Assembly: GCA_965116355.1 (NCBI GenBank)
Contig: OZ220679.1
Coordinates: 1,922,001-1,986,000, forward strand
Origin: UBA1127 sp965116355
GTDB lineage: Bacteria; Chloroflexota; Dehalococcoidia; Lucifugimonadales; UBA1127
Reading direction: 5' to 3'
DNA: 64,000 nt
The position numbers and the translations under genes are program-made. Every line of letters starts with the position of its first letter. Position 1 is the first letter of the stretch. The notes beneath the pieces were generated by a model, which saw nothing but the letters and a program-made list of their open reading frames with translations, was not told the DNA's origin and made no database searches. Below are positions 32,434 to 40,556 of this stretch, one piece after another.

Positions 32434-33294
32434 ATGAACCCGACCGAGCGCCGCCAGCGCTACCGCAGCCATCTAGCGCGGGAGCAGTGCATTCAACCCG
32501 CGTCCATCTTCGATCCAATTTCGTCGCGGCTGGCGGCGTCGCTGGGTTTCGAGATCGGCATGTTCGCCGGGTCCGTGGCGTCGGGCGTGGTGCTGGGCGC
32601 GCCGGACCTGACGGTGATCACGCTGAGCGAGTTTGTCGACCAGGCGCGGCGGATCACGCGGGCCAGCGACATCAGCCTCATGGTCGACTCCGACCACGGC
32701 TACGGCAACGCGCTGAACGTCATGCGTACCGTGTCGGAGCTGGAGGCGGCGGAGGTGTGCGCGATGTCCATCGAGGACACGGCGCTGCCGACACCCTTCG
32801 GCACGACGGGCGCGACGGTCATCTCGCTGGAGGAGTCCGTCGGCAAGATGCGGGCGGCGGTGGCGGCCAAGCGCGACCCGGAGACGATCGTTATCGGGCG
32901 GTGCGCGGCCATGCCCGTCGAGGGCATCGACGGCGTGGTTGCGCGCGCGGCGGCGTACGAGGCGGCTGGGGTGGACGCGCTTTTCTTCACGGGGCTCTCG
33001 ACCAAGGCGCATGTGGAGGCGGTGGAGGCGGTGACTACCCTGCCGCTCATGCTGGGCTCGGCGCCGGCGGAGCTGCAGGACGCGGCATGGCTGGCGGCCC
33101 ACCGGGTGCGCATCGCGTTGAAGGGGCACCTCCCGTTCCAGACGATGATTCAGGGCATCTATGAGGCGCTGAAGCACCACGCGGACGGCGGGGAGCCATC
33201 TGGCCTGAGCGATCGCGTGCCGAGCGCGGACGTCATGGCGACGGCGCTGGCGAACGCGGACTATGACGCATGGCAGGGGGAGTTCCTGCGGTAG
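32434..33294 (+). CDS. PEP mutase/isocitrate lyase superfamily protein, oxaloacetate decarboxylase-like
   Basis: A 286-residue TIM-barrel lyase. Family motifs are the N-terminal QPASIFDPISSRLAASLGFE, the metal-site VDSDHGYGNALNV and SIEDTALP. Overall it resembles the PA4872-type oxaloacetate decarboxylase group, which breaks the C-C bond of a 2-oxo acid using Mg2+. The ATG at 32434 (GTGAGGAGAG upstream) removes an in-frame extension of 63 codons that has no similarity. It is 152 bases after the PqqC-like gene, so it may have its own promoter or be the last gene of the run. It converges with the acetyltransferase gene, with adjacent stops. Confidence 0.8.
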   Translation: MNPTERRQRYRSHLAREQCIQPASIFDPISSRLAASLGFEIGMFAGSVASGVVLGAPDLTVITLSEFVDQARRITRASDISLMVDSDHGYGNALNVMRTVSELEAAEVCAMSIEDTALPTPFGTTGATVISLEESVGKMRAAVAAKRDPETIVIGRCAAMPVEGIDGVVARAAAYEAAGVDALFFTGLSTKAHVEAVEAVTTLPLMLGSAPAELQDAAWLAAHRVRIALKGHLPFQTMIQGIYEALKHHADGGEPSGLSDRVPSADVMATALANADYDAWQGEFLR

Positions 33295-34071
33295 CTACGC
33301 TTGCAGGCTAGCCCACGCCTCGTCGCACTCCGCGTCCGTGCCGACGGGGTGCAGGAAAGCGGTCTCGTTCGTTCGCAGGCGTTCCGTGACAACGTCAACG
33401 ACAATCCTCGCCGGTACGAGGCGGGCCTCTGCGTGGCCGACGGTGCCTCGGCGTTGCAGGTTGCGCTCGTCGAGCCACGCGTCCACAAGAGCAAATCGCT
33501 CGCAGCAGTGGTCAATCTCCAGGTAGTCGCATCGTATGGGTACTCCCTCTCGCAGGACGGTGGCGTGCCTGCGGGTGCGGTAACGGACGCCGGCGAGGTT
33601 TTCGGCGAGGTGGACGGTGGTGTCGGCGTCGTGGCCAACGCCGAGGAGGAGGACGTGGCCGCCGAGCTCCCAGACGCGGCCGACAGGGCTGTCCAGCCCG
33701 TGCGGCGGCGCGATGGGGTGCGGGGCGGTGATGCGCTCGGCGTTGGGGCCGATGGCGGCGAAGGCATGGGGGCTGTCGCTTCGGAGCACGCCGGGCACGC
33801 GCCGGAAGGTGTCGGCGGTGACGCCCATGCCGAGGCAGGGCGTGGACTGCGGGTCGAAGGGGTGGTCGTCGTCATCGGTCATGCTCGGCATGACGAGGGT
33901 TCCGCCGTGGCCGATGGCGGCGCGGAGGGCCTCGATGAGGCCGATGGGGCCGCCTTCGATGGGGCGAACCTTCGAAAAGGCCGTGTGGACCTGCAGGGTC
34001 TGCCCGGGCTGCACGCCGAGGGCGCGCAACTGTTCGGTCACACTGCCGATGCCAAGGAGCTGCCTTCGCAT
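33295..34071 (-). CDS. Aminoglycoside N3-acetyltransferase (AAC(3)) family protein
   Basis: A 258-residue member of the Antibiotic_NAT family. Features are VHTAFSKV near the N-terminus (the LVHSS-like acetyl-CoA site), IGHGGTLVMPSMT, and GVLRSDSPHAFAAIGPNA with HPIAPPHG and LGVGHDADTTVHLAE, which match the conserved core. True resistance enzymes and the more common YokD-like proteins of unknown substrate cannot be separated by sequence alone, so no resistance role is claimed. The gene is 15 bases downstream of the Ldh-family dehydrogenase and probably co-transcribed with it. Confidence 0.82.
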   Translation of the reverse strand: MRRQLLGIGSVTEQLRALGVQPGQTLQVHTAFSKVRPIEGGPIGLIEALRAAIGHGGTLVMPSMTDDDDHPFDPQSTPCLGMGVTADTFRRVPGVLRSDSPHAFAAIGPNAERITAPHPIAPPHGLDSPVGRVWELGGHVLLLGVGHDADTTVHLAENLAGVRYRTRRHATVLREGVPIRCDYLEIDHCCERFALVDAWLDERNLQRRGTVGHAEARLVPARIVVDVVTERLRTNETAFLHPVGTDAECDEAWASLQA

Positions 34072-34086
34072 GGGTAAGAGAGGAAT

Positions 34087-35142
34087 CTAGAACGGTTCGC
34101 CGACGAGGGACTCCAGGCCGTATTCCTGCATTATCCCCGTGAGATCGCTCCACACGGAGTCCTCCACTGCAATGCCCTCGGCGCGTAGCTTGGCCTCCGT
34201 GTGCTTCTCCGCCTCGCCGGGATAGAGGATGCCGGAGCTGCCCGCCGCCAGAGGCGACGTCTTGATGAATGCGATGAAGTCCGACACCTCCTGCTTGAAC
34301 CACGCGAGGTCGGCGAAGGCGTCGATGCGCCACGCGGCGATGAAGCTGCCGTCGTTGTGCTTGCCCTCGGGGTCTAGGCCAAAGCCGAGGGTGGTCAGGA
34401 TGCCGGAAAAGACCTCGCCCATGAAGCTGAGGCCGTAGCCCTTGTAGCCGAGGTCGCCGCCGACGGGGAGCAGGGCGCCGCCCTCGTTGTAGGCGTTGGG
34501 GTCCGTAGTGTCGTTGCCGTCTTTGTCGATGATCCACCCCGTGGGTATCTGCAGGTTACGGCGGCGGTAGACCGCCAGCTTGCCGGCCGCCACGGCGCTG
34601 CTCGCCATGTCGATGAACACGGGGCTGTCCTCGTTCGACGGGACGCAGATGCAGACCGGGTTGGTGCCAAGGCGCCGTCCACGGCCGCCGAAGGGCGCCA
34701 CAGCTTTCGGGCCGCGGCCCGAGTCCGTGAACATGATGGCCGCAAGACCCTGCTCGGCGCACATGGCCGCGTAGGGCGTGAGACGGCCGATGTGGCTCTG
34801 GCGGTAGATGGTGACGGCGGCGATGTTCTGCGCCAGCGCCTTCTCGATGAGCGTCTGGGTGGCCCGCTTGGTGACGGCAAAGCCGAAGCCCCAGTTGCCG
34901 TTGATGACGGCCGTCGTGGGCGTCTCCTTCTCAACGACGTAGGGCGCGTCCGGGACGATGTGCCCGGCCTTGATGCGGTCGACGTAGACGGGCACCTGCC
35001 CGACGCCGTGGGAGTCGTGCCCGGCGAGGTTGGAGCTGATCAGCCCCTCGGCAACGTCCCGGGCGGCGTTATCCGGCGTTCCGGCGGCCTTGAAGATCTC
35101 GTGGGACACCTTTCGCAGGTATTCGTGAGAGAAGGTGGGCAT
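34087..35142 (-). CDS. Malate/L-lactate (Ldh2) family NAD(P)-dependent dehydrogenase
   Basis: A 351-residue oxidoreductase of the Ldh_2/MDH type, which has its own NAD-binding fold rather than a classic Rossmann motif. Motifs are DSHGVGQVPVY (with the catalytic His), HIGRLTPYAA, LGTNPVCICVPS, MASSAVAAGKL and GYKGYGLSFMGEV. Relatives reduce or oxidise 2-hydroxy or 2-imino acids such as malate, ureidoglycolate or 2,3-diketogulonate. The ATG start at 35142 has no strong ribosome binding site but gives the full family N-terminus (FSHEYLRKV). Confidence 0.87.
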   Translation of the reverse strand: MPTFSHEYLRKVSHEIFKAAGTPDNAARDVAEGLISSNLAGHDSHGVGQVPVYVDRIKAGHIVPDAPYVVEKETPTTAVINGNWGFGFAVTKRATQTLIEKALAQNIAAVTIYRQSHIGRLTPYAAMCAEQGLAAIMFTDSGRGPKAVAPFGGRGRRLGTNPVCICVPSNEDSPVFIDMASSAVAAGKLAVYRRRNLQIPTGWIIDKDGNDTTDPNAYNEGGALLPVGGDLGYKGYGLSFMGEVFSGILTTLGFGLDPEGKHNDGSFIAAWRIDAFADLAWFKQEVSDFIAFIKTSPLAAGSSGILYPGEAEKHTEAKLRAEGIAVEDSVWSDLTGIMQEYGLESLVGEPF

Positions 35143-35206
35143 AGCGGTCCTCGTTCGGTTAAGAGTGCGTGCAGTGTATGACGCTCCTAGCTAGCTGGCA
35201 AGCTGG

Positions 35207-36187
35207 CTACTGCCGCTTCTCAAGCGCTTCAGGATTTATCACGTTGGTGGGCTCTCCGGCCAGGAACGCCTTGATGTTGGCGAGTGCGCTCTTGTAGAAG
35301 GACTGGTAGCCTTCCTCCGTCACAAAGCCGATGTGCGGTGTCAGCAGCGTGTTTGGCAGGCTGAGGAAGGGGTGGTCCTTTGGCAGCGGCTCCTCATCGA
35401 AGACGTCCAGACCGGCCCCGCCGATTGTGCCGGCGCGAAGGGCCGCTACGAGCGCAGCCTCGTCGACGATGGGGCCGCGCGAGGTGTTGATGAGGAAGGC
35501 GTTGGGCTGCATCATCGCAAGGTCATCGGCCGTGACCAGCCCCCGGCTCTCGGCCGACAATGGAATGTGGATGCTGATCACGTAGGAGGTCGAGAAGAAC
35601 TCCTCCCGGCTCAGCAGCTCGGCGCCGCTCTCCGCCGCCCGTTCCGCCGTCTGCCACGGGGTCCACGCGACCAGTCTCATGTTGAACGCCTGGCCAACAT
35701 GCGCCACCCGCTTTCCCAGCCGGCCGAGGCCGATGATGCCCAGCGTCCTGCCGGAGAGCGTCGGGCTTAGCGAGGTCTGCCAGAGCCCCTCCCGGGTCTC
35801 GCGGTCCTCCTCCCGCAGGCGCTTGGTGAGGCCGAGGATGAGCGCCCACGTCAACTCCTCGACACTGCCGCCTGCCGAGCCGCCCGTCCTCGTCAGAACG
35901 ATGCCCCGTTCAGTGGCGTGGGGGATGTCGATGCTGTTCTGATAGGCGCCCCCGGTCCCTGAGAGCATTCGCAGGTTTGGGAGTGCGTCCAGAAGCTCGG
36001 CTTTGAACTCCGTCCGCTCCCGCATGAGCTGGATGATGTCGTAGTCGCGGAGGCGCTCCACGAGGGCGTCCATGTCCGTCAGGTGGTCCTGGTAGAAGTC
36101 GACCTGTGAGCCTTCTGGAAGGGAGTCCCAGTCGGCGAGGGTACTGGCTACATTCTGGTAGTCATCAATGACGGCAACGCGAACCAT
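35207..36187 (-). CDS. D-2-hydroxyacid dehydrogenase (phosphoglycerate dehydrogenase-like)
   Basis: A 326-residue NAD-dependent dehydrogenase. The Rossmann motif is LGIIGLGRLGKRVA. Catalytic residues are the Arg in INTSRGPIVDEAAL, the Glu in DVFDEEPLP and the His in LLTPHIGFVTEEG. There is no ACT domain, so it is not a full SerA. It probably interconverts a 2-oxo acid and a D-2-hydroxy acid. The minus-strand neighbours at 34087 and 36278 are also 2-oxo/2-hydroxy acid enzymes, but gaps of 60-90 bases leave co-transcription uncertain. GGAGGCGCC precedes the ATG. Confidence 0.88.
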   Translation of the reverse strand: MVRVAVIDDYQNVASTLADWDSLPEGSQVDFYQDHLTDMDALVERLRDYDIIQLMRERTEFKAELLDALPNLRMLSGTGGAYQNSIDIPHATERGIVLTRTGGSAGGSVEELTWALILGLTKRLREEDRETREGLWQTSLSPTLSGRTLGIIGLGRLGKRVAHVGQAFNMRLVAWTPWQTAERAAESGAELLSREEFFSTSYVISIHIPLSAESRGLVTADDLAMMQPNAFLINTSRGPIVDEAALVAALRAGTIGGAGLDVFDEEPLPKDHPFLSLPNTLLTPHIGFVTEEGYQSFYKSALANIKAFLAGEPTNVINPEALEKRQ

Positions 36188-36277
36188 GGGGCGCCTCCTC
36201 GGTGTGATGGGTCACTGCGAGAGTGTACCTGTGAACGGGCGAGTTTGCAGTAGAAGCGAGTCTGCCCACACGATGGC

Positions 36278-37201
36278 CTAGCTCCGGGCGCGGAGCTCCT
36301 GGGGGAGCAGGCTGCCGTAGATGAAGTCGTGAGTGGGCGTGGGGACGCCGGCTTCTCGCCCGAGGCGGACGACAGCGCCGTTCTGGGACTCGAGCTCCGA
36401 CGGGCGGCCGTCCTGGATGTCGCGCTGCATGGAGGCCTCGCCGCCCTCGGGCTGGCGGTCGATTGCGGCCATGCCGGTGGCGACCGCGGCGTCCGGGAGG
36501 ATGATGCCGCGGGCGCGGGCGACGTTGAAGGTCTCCGTCATGGCGCTCTCCAGCATGGCGCGGGTCAAGGGCATCGAGCGGGTGACGCCGACGGGTGAGC
36601 GGGTGACGGCGCCAACGCCGCCCCAGGCGCAGATGAAGAGGAACTTGGCCCAGAGCGCGGCGTGGATGTCCGGCGGGGTCTCGGCCTTCAGGCCGGCTGC
36701 CTCGAGGGTGGCGCGGATGCGCTCTATGCGGTCGCTGGGGCGATTGTCGAGCTCGGCGAGGCCAACGTAGTCGTCGCCGCCGTTGTGCCGAATGCGGCCC
36801 GGGCCCTCGACTAGGGCGACGACACGGCAAAGGCCACCGACGACGTTCTGGGGACCGAGGGCCTCGACGAGCTGTGGTGCGGCCTCGACGCCGTTCTGCA
36901 GGGGCACGACGCAAGTGTCCGGGCCGATGAGGGGCTCTATGGACGGCGCGATGCCCGGCACCTGCCAAGCCTTGACGGCGACGAGGACGGCGTCGACGGG
37001 GCCGACGTCGGCGGGGGTGTCGGTGGCCTTCGCGGCATCGATGGTGAAGTCGCCGTTGACGCTGCCGACGCGGAGGCCGTTCGCGCGGATGGCCTCCAGG
37101 TGGGCGCCGCGGGCGATGAAGGTGACGTCCTCTCCCGCCAAGGCGAGGCGGCCACCAAAGTAACCGCCGACCCCGCCCGTTCCATACACCGCGATCTTCA
37201 T
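36278..37201 (-). CDS. 2-Dehydropantoate 2-reductase (ApbA/PanE) family protein
   Basis: A 307-residue NADPH-dependent reductase with N-terminal Rossmann motif GTGGVGGYFGG, the family sequence VKAWQVPG (catalytic Lys) and LQNGVEA, and a C-terminal ApbA domain with AKFLFICAWGGVGA and QRDIQDGRPSELE. PanE makes pantoate for coenzyme A synthesis, but many ApbA proteins in catabolic contexts reduce other 2-oxo acids. No other pantothenate genes are nearby, so the pathway is left open and no symbol is assigned. The start at 37201 gives a complete Rossmann fold. Confidence 0.85.
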   Translation of the reverse strand: MKIAVYGTGGVGGYFGGRLALAGEDVTFIARGAHLEAIRANGLRVGSVNGDFTIDAAKATDTPADVGPVDAVLVAVKAWQVPGIAPSIEPLIGPDTCVVPLQNGVEAAPQLVEALGPQNVVGGLCRVVALVEGPGRIRHNGGDDYVGLAELDNRPSDRIERIRATLEAAGLKAETPPDIHAALWAKFLFICAWGGVGAVTRSPVGVTRSMPLTRAMLESAMTETFNVARARGIILPDAAVATGMAAIDRQPEGGEASMQRDIQDGRPSELESQNGAVVRLGREAGVPTPTHDFIYGSLLPQELRARS

Positions 37202-37277
37202 GCCGTTGGCGAACCCTCCCGTTCCAGCAGTTGCGCGACCTTCATTCTAATCTGATCGCGGACCCGCTGCACGGTCT

Positions 37278-37970
37278 TCATTGCTCCTCCGATGGAGGCA
37301 TCACGTTGCCCTCACGCAGCCAGGCGTAGGTGAAGGAAGCGACCGCCGCGCCGATGGCGGGGCCGGCCCAGTAAGCCCAGTGTGCGGTCCAGTTCCCGCT
37401 GACCAGCGCAGGGCCGAAGGAGCGGGCGGGGTTCATGGACGCGCCGCTGATTTCCCCGCCAAAGATGGATGCCAGCGCCACCGTGCCGCCGATGGCGAGC
37501 GCGGCGGCGGCGCCGACGGCTCGGACGTCGGTCGCCATGGCCATGATGACGAACATGAGGAAGAAGGTCAGCAGCGCTTCGAAGGAGACGACGACCCATA
37601 CGTCGGCGCCGGGGAGCGTCGCGCCCATGTCGGCGACGTTGCCGAAGAGGCTGCGCAGGACGAGGCAAGCGGCGGTGGCGCCGAGAATCTGCGAGCCCCA
37701 GTAGAGGGGCACGAGCTTCCAGGGGAAGTGGCGGGCGAGGGCGAAGCCGAGGGTGACGGCGGGGTTGATGTGGGCGCCGGAGATGTGGCCCGTTGCGAAG
37801 ATCATGGCCGCGACAGTGAGGCCGAAGACGAGGCCGATGCCGACGTTGGTGGTTGCGCCGCCGGAGATATCGTCGATCATGATGGCGCCCGCTCCGGCGA
37901 AGAGGAGGCCGAAGGTGCCGATGAACTCGGCGGCGCAACGTCTCGTGATGGACGGCGTTTGCTGGACCAT
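37278..37970 (-). CDS. Aquaporin/glycerol facilitator (MIP family)
   Basis: A 230-residue channel protein with six transmembrane helices and both half-helix NPA motifs: GAHINPAVT (NPA at 69-71) and GASMNPARSFGPAL. The Arg after the second NPA is part of the selectivity filter. The pattern GNWTAHWAYWAGP before the last helix resembles water-selective aquaporins more than glycerol facilitators. It is preceded on its own strand by the long non-coding stretch 37971-38095, where its promoter should lie. Confidence 0.93.
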   Translation of the reverse strand: MVQQTPSITRRCAAEFIGTFGLLFAGAGAIMIDDISGGATTNVGIGLVFGLTVAAMIFATGHISGAHINPAVTLGFALARHFPWKLVPLYWGSQILGATAACLVLRSLFGNVADMGATLPGADVWVVVSFEALLTFFLMFVIMAMATDVRAVGAAAALAIGGTVALASIFGGEISGASMNPARSFGPALVSGNWTAHWAYWAGPAIGAAVASFTYAWLREGNVMPPSEEQ

Positions 37971-38095
37971 GGCTAGGCGCGCCTCGAGTGGGCAATGGCG
38001 TTCATGGTGGGCAGTCTACCGCACGGGGTAAGGGGCTGTCCCAGCACGGAGTGTTAACGGAATGTTTACGGGCGATACACGGGCCAGTAAAGCGA

Positions 38096-38123
38096 AGGGG
38101 GCGCCTCGCTAGGGGCGCCCCCT
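38096..38123 (-). terminator. Terminator of the aromatic-degradation cluster
   Basis: Perfect ten-pair stem AGGGGGCGCC / GGCGCCCCCT with an eight-base loop, 22 bases after the stop of the extradiol dioxygenase gene. On the minus strand the tail is TCGCTTTAC, a poor T-tract; on the plus strand CTTTCC follows. Confidence 0.65.
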
Positions 38124-38145
38124 CTTTCCAGCCGTCAGTGCGCTT

Positions 38146-39150
38146 CTACGTCCACTGGGCGAAGGCCATGGCGCAGCCGGTGCCGGCGGGCGAGCGGTAG
38201 CAGGGCACGTAGTCGAAGAGCTCCATGTCGAGGTGCTCCGCCGCTCCCGCGAGGGACATCCAGTTGCGGGCCTCCGAGTTGCCGGAGTTGAGGCGCTCGC
38301 GCGGGAGCTGCGAGAGCTTGACGATGCTCTTTTCCTGCAGCCCCTCCAGCGTCCAGGTGTCCAGCTCCTCGTCGACAACAAAGTGGCTGAGGCCGCCGGA
38401 AGCGAGGACCGCAACGCGCTCCTTGCCGGGCCAGGACTCGATGGCGCTGCGGACGGCTCGGCCGATCTCGTAGCAGCGCTTGGGCGTGGGCTGGTTCGGC
38501 GGGTAGTAGGTGTTGACCATGATCGGCACCGTGGGGATGCTCATGTCCTCCATGATGCGATGGTGGACGTAAGCGAAGGCGTGGCCGACGCCGCCGCGGG
38601 ACCGTCCGCCGCGGTCCGGGTCGAGGAAGCGGGAGTAGCCGACGTCGTACTCCGCCTCGGTGAGGAACTCGATCATGTGCTTGCCCATCGCGCCGTGGGT
38701 GGGGAGTACCTGGTCATGGGGCGGGTAGCCAATGAGGGGCTGGTAGCCGGTGGCGGCAGTGTACGCCTCACCCTGGCCGAGCACCTTGATCTCGTCGCCC
38801 CAGTAGATGCAGAAAGCAGGCATGTTGTCGTCTGTCAGGTACTCCTGCTGGTCGTCGCCGAACATCACGAGCACGTCGACATTGGCGTTCTTGAGGGCCT
38901 CCGCGACCTGGGCGATGCCTCGCTGGTTGCGCTCGTGGCGTTGCATCTGGAGCTCCGGGTCGAGCTCGCGCTCGAGGCGCTTGGTGTCGACGCGGGCGAG
39001 CAGGTCCGAGTAGTTGGACACGATGCCGTCCGTGCCGACGAGGGCGGGGTTGCGCTGGTCGTTGGCGCCCGCGCGGGAGGCCCATGCCTCCGGCAGCATG
39101 CTGAGCTGCGGGCTGTGCGACGTTCCGAGCCCGATAACCACCTCTGCCAT
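38146..39150 (-). CDS. Class III extradiol ring-cleavage dioxygenase (LigB-like)
   Basis: Predicted Fe(II) enzyme that opens catechol-type rings next to the diol, the product expected from the Rieske oxygenases upstream. The 334-residue protein starts AEVVIGLGTSHSPQLSML, with the family His at 12, and contains VMFGDDQQEY, GYPPHDQVLPTHGAMG, IPTVPIMVNTYYPP and VLASGGLSHFVVDEELD, all typical of the LigB superfamily. The N-terminal frame is open 68 codons further upstream, but GCAGAGGAGG lies right before ATG 39150. It is the last gene of a minus-strand cluster that begins at 44903. Confidence 0.88.
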   Translation of the reverse strand: MAEVVIGLGTSHSPQLSMLPEAWASRAGANDQRNPALVGTDGIVSNYSDLLARVDTKRLERELDPELQMQRHERNQRGIAQVAEALKNANVDVLVMFGDDQQEYLTDDNMPAFCIYWGDEIKVLGQGEAYTAATGYQPLIGYPPHDQVLPTHGAMGKHMIEFLTEAEYDVGYSRFLDPDRGGRSRGGVGHAFAYVHHRIMEDMSIPTVPIMVNTYYPPNQPTPKRCYEIGRAVRSAIESWPGKERVAVLASGGLSHFVVDEELDTWTLEGLQEKSIVKLSQLPRERLNSGNSEARNWMSLAGAAEHLDMELFDYVPCYRSPAGTGCAMAFAQWT

Positions 39151-39202
39151 GTCAATCCTCCTCTGCGTTGCCGCTTTTCCGGCCGCCGCCCTCAGGCGGA
39201 GG

Positions 39203-40513
39203 TTACAACACACCTGCGGTCCTGTCTCCCTCCACCTCCAGCAGCTTGTGGAAGTCGCCCTCCGTTGAGACGGTGTCGAGGGCGCGGACGTGGAAGACCT
39301 CGGGGTGAGCGGCCGCGAAGGGCTCGACGCCCTCCTGCAGGTCGCGGGCCGCACGAAGCAGGATGCGGCGTGCGGTGATGATTGCAGTGTCGCTGGTGCC
39401 GAGGTGTTCGCGCGTGCGGTCCGAGATGCCGCCCATGCTGTCCGTCATCGCGAAGTCCTGGTGGCGGCCGAAGGGGATGCCGGTGTAGTTCTGCGTACGC
39501 TGCATCTCCCGGTCGATGAGGTAGTCATTCTCGGGGGCGCGGACGCTTCGGAACGTGTCGATGATGTCGCCGCCGGGGAAGGTGTACTTGTAGGGCTGCA
39601 ACTCCATCGTGTCGACGGCGCGGGCGCGCTCCTCGGCCGTGAGGGGGCGTTCGCCGTTGTAGCTGTACTGGAAGGTGACGATGTGCTCGTCGTCGATGGG
39701 CACCCAGCCGCGGCCGCCGCGGGGCCACGTAGGGCCGGGGATGAGGCTGAACATGGGCAACATCCACTGGGTCACGCGCCAGTAGTAGTTGCCTTCCTCC
39801 GGGCCCCGGCGGGAGCCGTACGTGAAACCGTAGTCGGTCTCCTTCACGGTGAGCTGCGGGGCGCCGAACTTGTAGGAGAGGACGGAGTTGCGGCCTCCCT
39901 GCTGTTGGCCGGTGCGCATGTCGCGGTGGTAGTCGATGCTCAGGTCAAAGACGCTGTGGAGGAAGGAGACGTGGGATGAGTCAATCTCGCCCTCCGTGCA
40001 CTGCATGTAGTTGGAGTGCTGGATGAAGCGGGTAACGACGCGGTGGTCGTCGGGGACGCGGGCCCACTCGAAGGCGGGAAGCTCGGGCTGGAGCGCGGAC
40101 GGGCCCATGTAAATCCACACGCAGCTACCGTAGTCGTAGGCAGGGTAAGCCTTGATCTTTACCTTGTCCTTGAAGTTGGACTCGGCGGGCTCCGAGGGCA
40201 TGTCGACACAGTCGCCGTTCACATCGAATTTCCAGCCGTGGTAGACGCAGCGGATGCCGCACTCCTCGTTGCGGCCGAAGAAGAGGCTGGCGCGCCGATG
40301 GGGGCAGTAGTTGTCGACGACGCCCACCTTTCCCTCTGAATCGCGGAAGGCGACGAGGGGCTCGCTAAGGACCTTGATTCGGACGGGCGGGCAGTCGGGC
40401 TCCGGGAGCTCCTCGGAGAGGAGGACGGGCATCCAGAAGCGGCGGAAGAGCTCGCCCATGGGCGTGCCGGGGCCGGTCTGGGTCAGAAGCTCATTGTCCT
40501 CTCTGGACAGCAT
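39203..40513 (-). CDS. Rieske non-haem iron oxygenase, LigXa type (fourth copy)
   Basis: A 436-residue oxygenase. The Rieske ligands are C70, H72, C89 and H92 (CPHRRAS, CVYHGW); the iron site is D178/H181/H186 (IDSSHVSFLH). The C-terminus has MGGISDRTREHLGTSD. It differs from the 7.5-10 kb copies through the middle region (SIDYHRDMRTGQQQGGRN) and is closer to the neighbouring copy at 40557, so a second duplication is likely. GGAGGAATAC precedes the ATG. It should supply the diol or demethylated substrate for the extradiol dioxygenase 52 bases downstream. Confidence 0.86.
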   Translation of the reverse strand: MLSREDNELLTQTGPGTPMGELFRRFWMPVLLSEELPEPDCPPVRIKVLSEPLVAFRDSEGKVGVVDNYCPHRRASLFFGRNEECGIRCVYHGWKFDVNGDCVDMPSEPAESNFKDKVKIKAYPAYDYGSCVWIYMGPSALQPELPAFEWARVPDDHRVVTRFIQHSNYMQCTEGEIDSSHVSFLHSVFDLSIDYHRDMRTGQQQGGRNSVLSYKFGAPQLTVKETDYGFTYGSRRGPEEGNYYWRVTQWMLPMFSLIPGPTWPRGGRGWVPIDDEHIVTFQYSYNGERPLTAEERARAVDTMELQPYKYTFPGGDIIDTFRSVRAPENDYLIDREMQRTQNYTGIPFGRHQDFAMTDSMGGISDRTREHLGTSDTAIITARRILLRAARDLQEGVEPFAAAHPEVFHVRALDTVSTEGDFHKLLEVEGDRTAGVL

Positions 40514-40556
40514 GTATTCCTCCCGATGGCGCTACGCGAACCCGTCTTGACCTTGT

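Noticed and set aside
33295..34071. Aminoglycoside resistance gene
   Set aside because: The AAC(3)-like family includes many enzymes with no link to antibiotics, and context is metabolic.
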